The translations under genes and the position numbers were made by a program. This document shows, piece after piece, positions 53,858 through 63,200 of a stretch of 64,000 nt of DNA. A model generated the notes under the pieces. That model worked only from the letters and a program-made list of their open reading frames with translations. It made no database searches and was not told the origin of the DNA. Source of the DNA: Lacinutrix algicola (GTDB lineage: Bacteria; Bacteroidota; Bacteroidia; Flavobacteriales; Flavobacteriaceae); NCBI RefSeq assembly GCF_001418085.1, contig NZ_LIQH01000027.1, positions 62,001 through 126,000 on the forward strand. The letters are read 5' to 3'. The first letter of the stretch is position 1, and every line of letters starts with the position of its first letter.

Positions 53858-53944
53858 TTTAGTTTTTTCTATTTTAAATTAAGGTTAGCTATTTAAAATA
53901 AAACAGCAAAAATCACGACTCTTATATCAATAAAAATATGTTGT

Positions 53945-54667
53945 TTACAATGCGTCATCAAATTTTAAATTTATAAATAAGGCATCAGATTTTGATGCTA
54001 GTCCTTCTTTTGTGTTACTAAAATCGTAAAACTTTGCCAGAACAAAATTATTTTTCTCTAAATAACTAAAAATCTCTCCAACACTTGATTGTCCAATAAA
54101 ATTTAAATCGAAAAATAACTCAATGTGAATAAATTTAATTGCATTATTATTCATCATCTGTTTTGCTCCTTTTAAAACTTTTAGTTCAAAACCTTCAGTA
54201 TCACTTTTTAATAAGTGGATATTTTTAATTGCGTTTTGTTCACAATACTTATCTATTGTTATAACGTCTACTAAATATTTATCTACAATTTTTGCGCTAC
54301 CATAAGCACGTTCTAAAAAGGAATTCATGGCATCCCAAGAATATTCATTAAATTCTAATTTAGTAACCTCATCTCCAACAGCTAGATTATTTAGGTTAAT
54401 ACCTTTTTGGGTTTTTATATTTTTTTTAATTATTTCAAAACAATATTTACTAGCCTCAAAACCATGAATAATAGCATTTGGAATATCGGTTTTAATTTTT
54501 TTAATGGTTTGACCATGATTCATACCAATATCAAAAACAACAGGTGTTATTGTATTAAAAAAGTCTTTTGTAGCTAAAAAGGGATTTTCATTTTGAATAC
54601 TATAATCACTATTCTTTACAATTCTATATCCAAATCTTTCTAATATTTTTTTTAAAATTTTTTTCAT
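53945..54667 (-). CDS. FkbM family SAM-dependent methyltransferase
   Basis: A 240-aa methyltransferase. VVFDIGMNHGQTIKKIK (43-59) is the SAM-binding glycine loop, and LLKSDTEGFELKVLKGAKQMM plus IKFIHIELFFD form the FkbM motif end. In polysaccharide clusters FkbM proteins O-methylate sugars. It is 38 bp from the upstream GT2 gene; a 87-bp gap lies between it and the acyltransferase gene. Confidence 0.85.
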   Translation of the reverse strand: MKKILKKILERFGYRIVKNSDYSIQNENPFLATKDFFNTITPVVFDIGMNHGQTIKKIKTDIPNAIIHGFEASKYCFEIIKKNIKTQKGINLNNLAVGDEVTKLEFNEYSWDAMNSFLERAYGSAKIVDKYLVDVITIDKYCEQNAIKNIHLLKSDTEGFELKVLKGAKQMMNNNAIKFIHIELFFDLNFIGQSSVGEIFSYLEKNNFVLAKFYDFSNTKEGLASKSDALFINLKFDDAL

Positions 54668-54704
54668 TATTTATTTTTAAATTTTACTTCAAATTACAAT
54701 TGTT

Positions 54705-55592
54705 TTAATAAAATATTGGTGACGGTAATTTGTCTTTTAATTCTATAAATTTTGTTGCTATTGGTTTTCTGTATTTTAAAACATTTGGGAATTTAAATAT
54801 CGCTTGAGATATAGCAAATACAAAACCTTTAAAAAAACTAAAATCCTTAATCGCGTACTTAAAAAAGTTATGATATATTAATTTTAAAATCTTAATTGCT
54901 GGGTATTTATAATATACTAGATAATAAAATAAGGTATTCTTTAATTGCTTTTCAAATCTAAAATAATTATTCCCTGCTTTTTTTCGTGCTGCCATGTCTA
55001 CACGATGATTAACCGAAATGTTATTTGTATATAAAATTTTCTCACCATTGGCAATAACTTCTATGGATACACAAGACTCTTCTCCATAAATATCTACCCA
55101 AACTGGAAAACCTCTGGTATTAAAATAGGTGCTTTTTTTTATAGCAAAACCACAACCTACAAATTCTTTACATAAATAATGCAATTGTTTTTTAGGTTTA
55201 GAGGCTAATGCTTCACTATCATTTTTATAAATACCTTTTATTTCTTGAAAAGCTATAACACCAATACTTTCATCTTTATTAAATTGGTCTTCAACAATTT
55301 CAATAAAATTATTTTGCAAAGGATGTGCATCATCATCAAAGCCTATTAATATATCACCTTGAGATTTTTTATATAATATTTCTCGTGCAGCAGATGCTCC
55401 TATACTTTTATTTAACACAGTCCAATTTACCCAAGGTAATTGTTTAACAAGCATATTAGAATCGTCTTCACATCCATCTAATAGTACTAAAACTTCATGA
55501 ATAGACTTATCGATTAAAGTATTCAACCTATTTAAGGTGAAATGCAAATCTGCTTTTCGATTTTTAGATATTATTAAAATGGATACTTTCAT
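54705..55592 (-). CDS. glycosyltransferase, GT2 type
   Basis: A 295-aa GT-A enzyme: SILIISKNRKADLHFTLNRL (4-23), VLVLLDGCEDDS (34-45), IGFDDDAHPLQ (83-93) with the DDD metal site, and YGEESCVSIEVIANGEKILY supplying the acidic catalytic residues. The C-terminal 70 residues are basic and partly hydrophobic. Shares one base with the next gene. Confidence 0.88.
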   Translation of the reverse strand: MKVSILIISKNRKADLHFTLNRLNTLIDKSIHEVLVLLDGCEDDSNMLVKQLPWVNWTVLNKSIGASAAREILYKKSQGDILIGFDDDAHPLQNNFIEIVEDQFNKDESIGVIAFQEIKGIYKNDSEALASKPKKQLHYLCKEFVGCGFAIKKSTYFNTRGFPVWVDIYGEESCVSIEVIANGEKILYTNNISVNHRVDMAARKKAGNNYFRFEKQLKNTLFYYLVYYKYPAIKILKLIYHNFFKYAIKDFSFFKGFVFAISQAIFKFPNVLKYRKPIATKFIELKDKLPSPIFY

Positions 55593-56851
55593 TAATTATT
55601 GTGGTCTATTTTATTTAAAACTGTTTTTACATAATCTGTACTTAAATAATGCTCAAGATCTGGACGGTTTAAACTTCCCTCTTTTTTTTGCACCCAATTT
55701 AAATAAAGCGTTTCTATCTTTGACGCTATTAATGCAACATCATCAACTTCCGAAACAAATGGATAAGCATCGCCCAACAAATGCCTAGTTTCACTTCGTT
55801 TAGGGCTTAAAGCTAATATAGGTTTATTTGCAAATACACAATGTGGAAACTTACCAGGTAAAAATGGGCTGATTTTAGATTTTGATTCTAAAATAATATT
55901 AACAGTTGCTCTATGCTGTAAAGTGTTTACGACATTAAATGGTACATTTTTTAAATGTAATTGTAATTGCGAGAGTGTTTGCTGCTCAATTTCTATTTCT
56001 TTTTGATGATAACTTGCTGGACCTATTAGTAATAATACCGAATTATCTTTCGCTTTTGGGTTTAATTCTAAAAACGTTCTATAGGCTTTTATTAAAAAGA
56101 ATGGTGAGCGTTGTTTCATTAAATTTCCTGCGTGTAACAGTGTAAATTTATCATCATCTACAAACGCATTATACACGCCTAGTTCTTCTAAAACATCTAC
56201 TTTTAATTGTTGATGTGGTATTACCAGTCCTGTTTCTATAAAATTAGGAAAAAATTGTCCCATCCATTCTTTTAACAACTGGCTTGGAAAGGCTGAATAC
56301 TTTGCACGCTCAGAAACTTTTCTAAAAAAGTATTCTTTTTGTTTGTAACCTGCTTCTGTCCAATTATAAGGTTCTGGGTATAAATGAAAAGGATAAGGGT
56401 CATGAACATAAGCCAACCATTTACTATGTAATTCTGGTAATTTAAGCATGGCATTATGTGGTCTAAAACTAGCGCCTTGACTTAATGTTATAATTAAATC
56501 GTGATTAGTATAGTATTTTTTTATTGCCTTTTGAATGCTTTTCGAGTCGTTAAAAAAAGTAAAAGAATGCCCAAAAATATTTTCTAAAAATTTAGATATA
56601 TTAATTTTCGTCTTTCGTTGAAATATGCGTTGCGATCTACTTAATAAATAATTTAAACTTAGTTTTCTTTCTTTAATAGCAACACAATTAGCCAAAGGCA
56701 TATTAATAGTTTTTCGAGTGTAATGAAGCACAGTAACTTGTTCTTTACATAAAAGCAATGTGTTTATTAACGCAACATTAGCCTTTGCTCCACTTGTAGC
56801 ATTAATATCTATAGACTCTACAACAACTAATATTTTTTTATTTTCTAACAT
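55592..56851 (-). CDS. glycosyltransferase, divergent GT-B type
   Basis: A 419-aa protein. ILVVVESIDINATSGAKANVALIN opens the first domain; KWLAYVHDPYPFHLYPEPYNW and FPSQLLKEWMGQFFPN follow, and LLHAGNLMKQRSPFFLIKAYRTF begins the donor domain. The C-terminal FPHCVFANKPILALSPKRSETRHLLG replaces the usual E-x7-E block. It is GT4-like but divergent. Overlaps the GT2 gene by one base and lies 4 bp from the hexapeptide acyltransferase gene. Confidence 0.75.
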   Translation of the reverse strand: MLENKKILVVVESIDINATSGAKANVALINTLLLCKEQVTVLHYTRKTINMPLANCVAIKERKLSLNYLLSRSQRIFQRKTKINISKFLENIFGHSFTFFNDSKSIQKAIKKYYTNHDLIITLSQGASFRPHNAMLKLPELHSKWLAYVHDPYPFHLYPEPYNWTEAGYKQKEYFFRKVSERAKYSAFPSQLLKEWMGQFFPNFIETGLVIPHQQLKVDVLEELGVYNAFVDDDKFTLLHAGNLMKQRSPFFLIKAYRTFLELNPKAKDNSVLLLIGPASYHQKEIEIEQQTLSQLQLHLKNVPFNVVNTLQHRATVNIILESKSKISPFLPGKFPHCVFANKPILALSPKRSETRHLLGDAYPFVSEVDDVALIASKIETLYLNWVQKKEGSLNRPDLEHYLSTDYVKTVLNKIDHNN

Positions 56852-56855
56852 AAAA

Positions 56856-57455
56856 TTACCAATTGGTTCTCCAGTCTATATTATTTTTAACCACAACTGC
56901 TGGATTACCTGTTATAATAGTTTTAGAGTCTTTAAAACTATTATTTACAACACTACCTAAGCCTATAATATTTATAGAAGATAACTTAACACCTGGCGCA
57001 AATTTACAAGAAGAGCCTATATAAATATCGTCTCCAATTTCTATATCTAAATTCTTTCCTGTTTGTGTATGTATAGAACCATGTGTCCAAAATTCAGAAT
57101 TTTTTCCTGCAATCCATGTATTGTTACCTATTGTAATATTATTCCAAACATCGAAATAATGATTATTTATGACTCTAGAATTGTCTCCAATTTTAAAAAC
57201 ACCATTGCCAACAATATTATTTTTAGAATGGAACATGGTATTATCTCCTATTATTAAGGTTTTGCATATAAAATTATTATTGCTTGCTATTTTTACATTA
57301 TCACCAATAGTTACGTTTTTACAATTTATATAAGCTTTGCCTATAGAGACGTTTTTACCAATTTTATAACCAAAAACCGTTCTCATAATCATAACTTTAA
57401 GCGATGAAAACGGAGTATACTTCAATAATTTCAATAAAATTACTTTAAACTTCAT
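56856..57455 (-). CDS. hexapeptide-repeat acyltransferase
   Basis: A 199-aa left-handed beta-helix protein. Regular hexads run from about 30 to 175 (IGKNVSIGKAYINCKNVTIGDNVKIAS, IGDNTMFHSKNNIVGNGVFKIGDNSRV, IGDDIYIGSSCKFAPGVKLSSINIIGLGS). WbbJ-like acetyltransferases of this form modify sugars. Not preceded by a helical domain, so unlike the 40839 protein. Placed between two glycosyltransferase genes, it likely O-acetylates a repeat-unit sugar. Confidence 0.83.
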   Translation of the reverse strand: MKFKVILLKLLKYTPFSSLKVMIMRTVFGYKIGKNVSIGKAYINCKNVTIGDNVKIASNNNFICKTLIIGDNTMFHSKNNIVGNGVFKIGDNSRVINNHYFDVWNNITIGNNTWIAGKNSEFWTHGSIHTQTGKNLDIEIGDDIYIGSSCKFAPGVKLSSINIIGLGSVVNNSFKDSKTIITGNPAVVVKNNIDWRTNW

Positions 57456-57466
57456 GTCTGTTTATT

Positions 57467-58312
57467 CTATTGTTTATGATAATAAATATTAATAAGACCT
57501 GTTATGTAAACAAAAAGACCAGCCATTATACCATTTTGAATAGAAAAATAAGTTGCCTTACTTTTTAGAAAAATCATTTTAAACTTTCTACTTTTAACAC
57601 CTGCTGTGTCTGATCCTTGACCAATATGAACTACATGTGCATTTGGTACAATCATAATTTTAGAATCTTTTATTTTTCGTGTTAATCTTAAGCATAATTC
57701 GGTTTCTTCATAATACAGAAAAAAACGTTTATTAAATCCGCCAATTTCATCAATAACAGAACGTCTTATAAAAAAGTCTGCACCAGAAACATAATCTACT
57801 TGGTAAGGGTTACTTTCTCTTGGTTGTACAGCTTTTGGTACTTCGTTTATATAAAAGGTTTTTTTGTAAAAATGCTTCCAAAAACTACCTTTTACAAATA
57901 GTTTATAATTAGGAAAATTTGCAGATGATATACAATTATTCCCATTTTCTCTAAACATATGTCCACCAGCAATACCAACAGATGCGTTTTCCTTTTCTTC
58001 CATAAAGTTGAAAAGAATTTCGATAGCATTATTAATTAAATAAGCATCTGTATTTAGCAGAAAGAAATAATCGCCTTTAGCCACTTGCATACCAATATTA
58101 TTAGCACGACCAAAACCTACATTTTTTTTATTAGCAATAAGTGTAACTTCTGGAAAAGCAGTTTTTATAGCTTCTACAGAGTTATCTACCGAAGCATTAT
58201 CTACCACAATAACCTCTACGGTTATACCTTTTGTTTTTTGGTAAACAGATTGTATCGCATCTTGAGTAAGTTGCGATGTGTTATAGTTTACAAAAATTAC
58301 ACTTACGTTCAT
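57467..58312 (-). CDS. glycosyltransferase, GT2 type (rhamnosyltransferase-like)
   Basis: A 281-aa GT-A enzyme with SVIFVNYNTSQLTQDAIQSV (4-23), VIVVDNASVDNSVEAI (34-49), NVGFGRANNIGMQVAKGDYFFLLNTDAY and VSGADFFIRRSVIDEIGGFNKRFFLYYEETELCLRL. The pattern is that of WbbL-like rhamnosyltransferases, though the sugar is not proven. A hydrophobic stretch closes the C terminus. Confidence 0.9.
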   Translation of the reverse strand: MNVSVIFVNYNTSQLTQDAIQSVYQKTKGITVEVIVVDNASVDNSVEAIKTAFPEVTLIANKKNVGFGRANNIGMQVAKGDYFFLLNTDAYLINNAIEILFNFMEEKENASVGIAGGHMFRENGNNCISSANFPNYKLFVKGSFWKHFYKKTFYINEVPKAVQPRESNPYQVDYVSGADFFIRRSVIDEIGGFNKRFFLYYEETELCLRLTRKIKDSKIMIVPNAHVVHIGQGSDTAGVKSRKFKMIFLKSKATYFSIQNGIMAGLFVYITGLINIYYHKQ

Positions 58313-58333
58313 TAACTTAAATTTAAAATACTA

Positions 58334-59194
58334 TTATTTATAATGTTCTCCTACTAATTCTCCTGCATTATCTACTCGCCATGATGCAGATTTGCTTGCT
58401 GTTTTCATGTAGTATTCTTGTTCGTTATTTAAATTACTATGGTCTATATACCAACCGCCATGCATTGCTATAAAAGGTGACTTTAATCTTAAAGACTTAT
58501 AAAAATAGTTGTATTCAAATTGATTTAATGGTCTGTATAAAGCAAATGTGGTATCTATTTCTGCTATAAAATGACCGTCTTTATTTGTGTGTTCCCAAAA
58601 GCGTTTTTCCCACTTTACAATCTTCTCTTTATGTAAATTAGTATCTGGAATATTATCTATTTGCAAACTAAAGCCAACTTTAGACAGCTTTTTATCTTGC
58701 TCTAAAATGGCTTTAAATTTTAATAAAAAATCTTCTGGACAATTTGTATTTGGTACAATATCAGAATCTGTTACCACATAATAACCTTTTCCGTACTTTT
58801 TACTAATCTCTTTGTTTTTCCAGAACACACGATGGCCTTCATTTTTAGTGTTTCTAAAAACATCAACCGTATTTTCTATTGTTTTATAATAGTCCAAAAG
58901 TGGTTTATAAGTAGACACGTTATCTATTATTACTATGTTTTTAAAATGACGTTCTTGTAAAAAAGTAATTAGTTTTTTTAAATATTCTAATTGATTAAAA
59001 CTAATAATAACAATAGGAATACTTTTATAATCTTTGTTTTGCGCTTTTACTGTTGTATTAAAAATAGGATTTAAAACACCATTAACTGTAAACTTAATGC
59101 GCCATCTAATAAAGACAAAAGTGTTCCTTAAAAAGCGCTGCACGCTTTTTAAAAATACCCAAACACTATGTGTTATCTTTTTTATTGTTGACAT
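58334..59194 (-). CDS. GT2-like glycosyltransferase (single GT-A domain)
   Basis: A 286-aa protein. After a basic N-terminal part, IPIVIISFNQLEYLKKLITFL (60-80) and VIIDNVSTYKPLLDYY start a GT-A fold, and YYVVTDSDIVPNTNCPEDFL holds the DxD-type SD. The C-terminal half (FALYRPLNQFEY, AMHGGWYIDHSNLN) has features of transferases acting on lipid-linked sugars. Specificity unknown. Confidence 0.75.
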   Translation of the reverse strand: MSTIKKITHSVWVFLKSVQRFLRNTFVFIRWRIKFTVNGVLNPIFNTTVKAQNKDYKSIPIVIISFNQLEYLKKLITFLQERHFKNIVIIDNVSTYKPLLDYYKTIENTVDVFRNTKNEGHRVFWKNKEISKKYGKGYYVVTDSDIVPNTNCPEDFLLKFKAILEQDKKLSKVGFSLQIDNIPDTNLHKEKIVKWEKRFWEHTNKDGHFIAEIDTTFALYRPLNQFEYNYFYKSLRLKSPFIAMHGGWYIDHSNLNNEQEYYMKTASKSASWRVDNAGELVGEHYK

Positions 59195-59195
59195 A

Positions 59196-60092
59196 TTACT
59201 TTTTAGAAACTAAAATTCTCCTTATTAATTTTAAAAATGGAATAAGACTAAAGTTCTGAACATATTTTTTAAATAAAAACTGCCATTCTTGTTTTACTAA
59301 TTTTCTTTTACGCTTAATAATTATTTCATAAATAAGAAATAATCTAAGTCTTAAAGCTTTAGGATATTCCTGAGACTTCTCATCAATTACATTTCTATAA
59401 AATTGAATTGCAGATTCTTGTTTTAAGCCAATATTACTTTTTTTACCAGAAATACTTTCATTAGAAACTCTAATATAAACCATACTATCGTTTATGGTAT
59501 AAATAGGTTTGTTTTCGCTAAAATCTATCCATGCTTTATCATCACTAAACCAAGCTAAAGGATAATTTACAAAACCTTGTTTTTTATAAGATTCTGTTTT
59601 AAAAATATGCTCGGATAATGAGCTTCTAGAAGCGCCATCGTATTTTCTCATGTGAGACGTGATCGCATCTTCCCAAACTGGATGTGTATAAACTTTAGAC
59701 TTAGTATTTGTAGTATCAAACACCATTTGCGATGCAAACCTAACCACGTTAGCCTTAGTTTTAAAACTATTGTATTGCTCGTAAAAAGTCTTTACTACAT
59801 GTTCTCCCAAATAATCGTCGTCTCCTAAAATCATGAGCCATGTTTCGTCTGCAATTAAATTAATGCATCTATCCCATTGTTTTACTAAAGAAGTACCACC
59901 AAGGTTTGTACTAAATTTATGATATACAATATCTAATTGCGACTTATAAGTATCTAAAAGTGTTTCTGGATTTTCTGTACTCGCATCGTTACCAATATAA
60001 ACTTTAAAGCGTTGGTCGCTTTGCAGTGCCAAAGATTTTAAAGTGGCTTCGAAAGAAGATAATTTGTAATATGGTATTACGATTGCTAGCAT
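59196..60092 (-). CDS. glycosyltransferase, GT2 type
   Basis: A 298-aa GT-A enzyme. AIVIPYYKLSSFEATLKSLALQ (3-24), VYIGNDASTENP and WLMILGDDDYLGEHVVKTFY are intact, with GDDD as metal site. The region NYPLAWFSDDKAWIDFSENK carries the likely catalytic acids. Overlaps the upstream acyltransferase gene by 7 bp. Sugar unknown. Confidence 0.88.
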   Translation of the reverse strand: MLAIVIPYYKLSSFEATLKSLALQSDQRFKVYIGNDASTENPETLLDTYKSQLDIVYHKFSTNLGGTSLVKQWDRCINLIADETWLMILGDDDYLGEHVVKTFYEQYNSFKTKANVVRFASQMVFDTTNTKSKVYTHPVWEDAITSHMRKYDGASRSSLSEHIFKTESYKKQGFVNYPLAWFSDDKAWIDFSENKPIYTINDSMVYIRVSNESISGKKSNIGLKQESAIQFYRNVIDEKSQEYPKALRLRLFLIYEIIIKRKRKLVKQEWQFLFKKYVQNFSLIPFLKLIRRILVSKK

Positions 60093-61129
60093 TCTAAAGT
60101 TTTAGGTTGAAATAGTTTCTTATATATTAATGCCTTTTTTTCTATTAAATGCCATGATAAATATCCGAAAATGAAAGATAGCAAAATGGAATAAAACATT
60201 AAAGCCATTATCCCAAAATCAAAATAATACATTAAGGTTTGTTGTATAGGAAATCCATAAATATAAATACCATAAGATGCATCTCCATATTTACCAAAAT
60301 TCTTTAAGTATGCTAATGGTTTTAAACCAAAAAGTAAAATAATAATTGGAAGCGTAAAGTGAGTTACAAGCTTATAAAAATCAAACCATACAGCGACTAA
60401 AACAAGCACTAATGTTGACCAAAAAACAATGTTTTTATATTTTAAATTTTCAATTTTAAACATTGCTAAAACACTACCAAACACAAAATAAGTACATAAT
60501 TTTAAAAAGGAACTACCATACATTCCTAAAACACTAATACCTCCTAAATTATCCATAAAAAAATTATAACCAACATACATTGCTATAAAAACTACCAAAG
60601 TAGACACCTTAATAAGATTCGTTTTTGTTTTAACAAAATAAAAAAAGGCGAGTAAACTATACATAGTAAATTCATAACAAATAGTCCACAATGAACCATT
60701 AATAGCCTTTGGATATGGATTGTTCTCAAAAACACCAGTTATACTATATTGTAAATTATAAAGAGAAATATTTCTGAAAAAATAGTAGTAAGCAGAACCA
60801 TTTTTATAATATGGAACATTGCTTTCGTAAACAAAAGGCGCTAAAAACACAGTTAATAAGAGTACGACTATTAAGGCAGGAAACAATCTTAAAATACGTT
60901 TCCAGAAATAATCTATAAGACTTTTACTGCGTTGTAAACTCTGATAAATTAAATAACCACTAATACTAAAAAATCCTGCTAGACCAATTGACGACCAACT
61001 TATTTGATTATTTGTTATTTTAAGTAACCATTCTGTTTCTCCATTATTAATAGACAAAGGATAAGAATGCGATACCAAAACTAATGTCGCAAATACAAAC
61101 CTTAAAAAATCGAAATTATTAATTCTCAT
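60086..61129 (-). CDS. acyltransferase-3 (OafA/YrhL-like) membrane protein
   Basis: A 347-aa integral membrane acyltransferase, second of its kind in the cluster. INNFDFLRFVFATLVLVSHSYPLS (3-26) with the R-x10-H pattern, GLAGFFSISGYLIYQSL, ILRLFPALIVVLLLTV and NGSLWTICYEFTMYSLLAFF match the family. About ten helices. It probably acetylates a different sugar position from the 52787 protein. Confidence 0.88.
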   Translation of the reverse strand: MRINNFDFLRFVFATLVLVSHSYPLSINNGETEWLLKITNNQISWSSIGLAGFFSISGYLIYQSLQRSKSLIDYFWKRILRLFPALIVVLLLTVFLAPFVYESNVPYYKNGSAYYYFFRNISLYNLQYSITGVFENNPYPKAINGSLWTICYEFTMYSLLAFFYFVKTKTNLIKVSTLVVFIAMYVGYNFFMDNLGGISVLGMYGSSFLKLCTYFVFGSVLAMFKIENLKYKNIVFWSTLVLVLVAVWFDFYKLVTHFTLPIIILLFGLKPLAYLKNFGKYGDASYGIYIYGFPIQQTLMYYFDFGIMALMFYSILLSFIFGYLSWHLIEKKALIYKKLFQPKTLEC

Positions 61130-61134
61130 ATTTA

Positions 61135-61944
61135 TTAAAGTCCAATTTTATTTTTAACTCTTTTAAAAAAACTAGAGTATGTTTCTTTCCTAAAAACCTT
61201 AATACCAAAAATAGTTTGATGGTATTTTGGCAAAAAATACCAGAGTATGTTTTTATTATAAATTCTATTATTAGTTATAGATTTTGAAATATCATTTTGT
61301 TTACCAAAATCGCCAAAATTATTAATTTGGGTATATACTTTTTCTATCCATTTCTTATTAGGTACAACTTTAGATAATGCTTCTATAAACCTAAAATCGG
61401 AACCTTTCCACTCATCCCATTGCACTTCGTTTTTATACTTAGAATGAAAAACCATACAACAAGAACCAATGCCATTAATTTTAATTTCTTTACTCTTAAA
61501 ATGTGCTTTACTTGGTAAAATTCTTCCATTTGGATATCTCATTTGCCAAATAAACAGAGTGTCTTCATTTCCTTTTCTAATTTGAGACACAATATCTTCT
61601 AAAACTTTATTATGCAATAAGTTATCGTCATCGTCTAAAAACACAACCCAACCTTCGGTTACTTTATTTAATAATGCATTACAATATAAATTGTAAGGTG
61701 CATATATATAACCTTCTTTGTGTTTAGTAATAGAAATATCCTTATTTACTTTAACTTTTTCTACATTATATAAATTAAGGTAATCTAAATCTTTTTCGTT
61801 GTCGTAAGACACAATATGCTTAACATGCTTATAGGTTTGATTTACAACAGAGTTATGGCAATTTGAGAAACCAAAAGGACGATTAGATGTTCGTGTTAGA
61901 ACATTTATTAGAATATTTTGGTTTTCCTTTAATTTCATTTGCAA
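61135..61944 (-). CDS. glycosyltransferase, GT2-like
   Basis: A 269-aa GT-A protein. INVLTRTSNRPFGFSNCHNSVVNQTY (13-38), the metal site VVFLDDDDNLLHNKVL (93-108) and WDEWKGSDFRFIEALSKV with acidic residues in the catalytic position are seen. Either Met1 or Met3 may start it. It lies 5 bp from each neighbour, inside the operon. Confidence 0.82.
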   Translation of the reverse strand: MQMKLKENQNILINVLTRTSNRPFGFSNCHNSVVNQTYKHVKHIVSYDNEKDLDYLNLYNVEKVKVNKDISITKHKEGYIYAPYNLYCNALLNKVTEGWVVFLDDDDNLLHNKVLEDIVSQIRKGNEDTLFIWQMRYPNGRILPSKAHFKSKEIKINGIGSCCMVFHSKYKNEVQWDEWKGSDFRFIEALSKVVPNKKWIEKVYTQINNFGDFGKQNDISKSITNNRIYNKNILWYFLPKYHQTIFGIKVFRKETYSSFFKRVKNKIGL

Positions 61945-61948
61945 AAAC

Positions 61949-63199
61949 TTAAACTGTTTTAAATAATTTTATCCATTCTTTTGTAGTTGTTTCTGGAAAT
62001 AAAAATCTTTCAATTTCAATTTTGTTATTAGCAAACTCAAAACGGTTACTTTCTAGCTTATCTAAAGCTATTTTTATAGTTTCATGCAAGACATTAAAAG
62101 TATTAAAAGTATAATATTTAATATTATTTCTTTTTAAAATATTATATGGTAACCAATCTCCTGCTATAACAGTATTGCCTGCGTACATAATTTCTACCAT
62201 TGCGCCACTAAGTGCATCGCTTACTGGTGCTTGAATTAAAATATTAGTACATATTCTTAATAATGCTATATTTTCTGGATCTAAATAATCTTTTAAAAGA
62301 ATAAACGAAATGTTATTATTTTCATTTATTGCTCTCTTTAATTCAATAATGTATTCTTCTTTAATCCCATAACCCAAATGAATTAAAAAGACACATTTGT
62401 CTAAATATTCTTTTGGCATTTTTTTTATAGCATCAATCATTTTTATATGATTATTCTCTTTGTGGGCATTATGACCTAATGCAACAACAATTTTATCTGT
62501 ATTAAATAAATATTTCTCTTTAAATGCTTCACGTTTAGATTTATCTAATAACAGTGCATTAATATTATTGTAAATATCGGTACTAATTGTAAATCGAAGG
62601 GATTCAATTTTATTAGCTACTTCATTTCCATATTTTTTTCTCACCTTTTCTGCCAACTCTGGCGTTTGGACTGTTATAATTTTCGCTCTTTTTAATGCTT
62701 TATTAACATAAAAGGAATTATAATTATTTTGTCTTCTCATTAAGTCTGATCCCCAAAAACTCATAATTATTTTTGCCTTTTTTGGCATAAAAAAGGAATA
62801 CATTAAAAATTTTGGAATACAATAATGAAAATGATATATATCGAAACCCATAGGTTCTATATGCATGGTATACACATACTTAGACAGAATAAATTTGATA
62901 ATCACTTGCTTAATCTCTTTATAAGATTTTTTTTGTTTTAATTCAAAATATATAACTTGAATTGCTAATAGAGAAAATATAAATTTAATGGCATAAATGT
63001 AAAGATTTGACCTACTAATTTTAATTGATTTTAAATCTAAATTGTCGACATATATATTAGGAAAATCAGCGCTTTCAGGCTTTGAAATATTAAAATAATT
63101 ACTTAAATAAAATTGACTATCTGGTTCTATTTTTTTTACATTACCATACAATTGATCTAAAAAATTAGATTGACCTAAACCTAAAATAAGAGTTTTCAT
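61949..63199 (-). CDS. glycosyltransferase, GT-B/GT4-like
   Basis: A 416-aa protein. IYHFHYCIPKFLMY and IIMSFWGSDLMRRQNNYN (about 150-165) form the acceptor side, KIVVALGHNAHKENNHIKMIDAI begins the donor domain, and LIQAPVSDALSGAMVEIMYAGNTVIAGDWLPYNIL is the E-containing donor block. No membrane segment other than one hydrophobic stretch near 70. Placed directly after the ABC ATPase gene (1 bp apart). Confidence 0.8.
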   Translation of the reverse strand: MKTLILGLGQSNFLDQLYGNVKKIEPDSQFYLSNYFNISKPESADFPNIYVDNLDLKSIKISRSNLYIYAIKFIFSLLAIQVIYFELKQKKSYKEIKQVIIKFILSKYVYTMHIEPMGFDIYHFHYCIPKFLMYSFFMPKKAKIIMSFWGSDLMRRQNNYNSFYVNKALKRAKIITVQTPELAEKVRKKYGNEVANKIESLRFTISTDIYNNINALLLDKSKREAFKEKYLFNTDKIVVALGHNAHKENNHIKMIDAIKKMPKEYLDKCVFLIHLGYGIKEEYIIELKRAINENNNISFILLKDYLDPENIALLRICTNILIQAPVSDALSGAMVEIMYAGNTVIAGDWLPYNILKRNNIKYYTFNTFNVLHETIKIALDKLESNRFEFANNKIEIERFLFPETTTKEWIKLFKTV

Positions 63200-63200
63200 A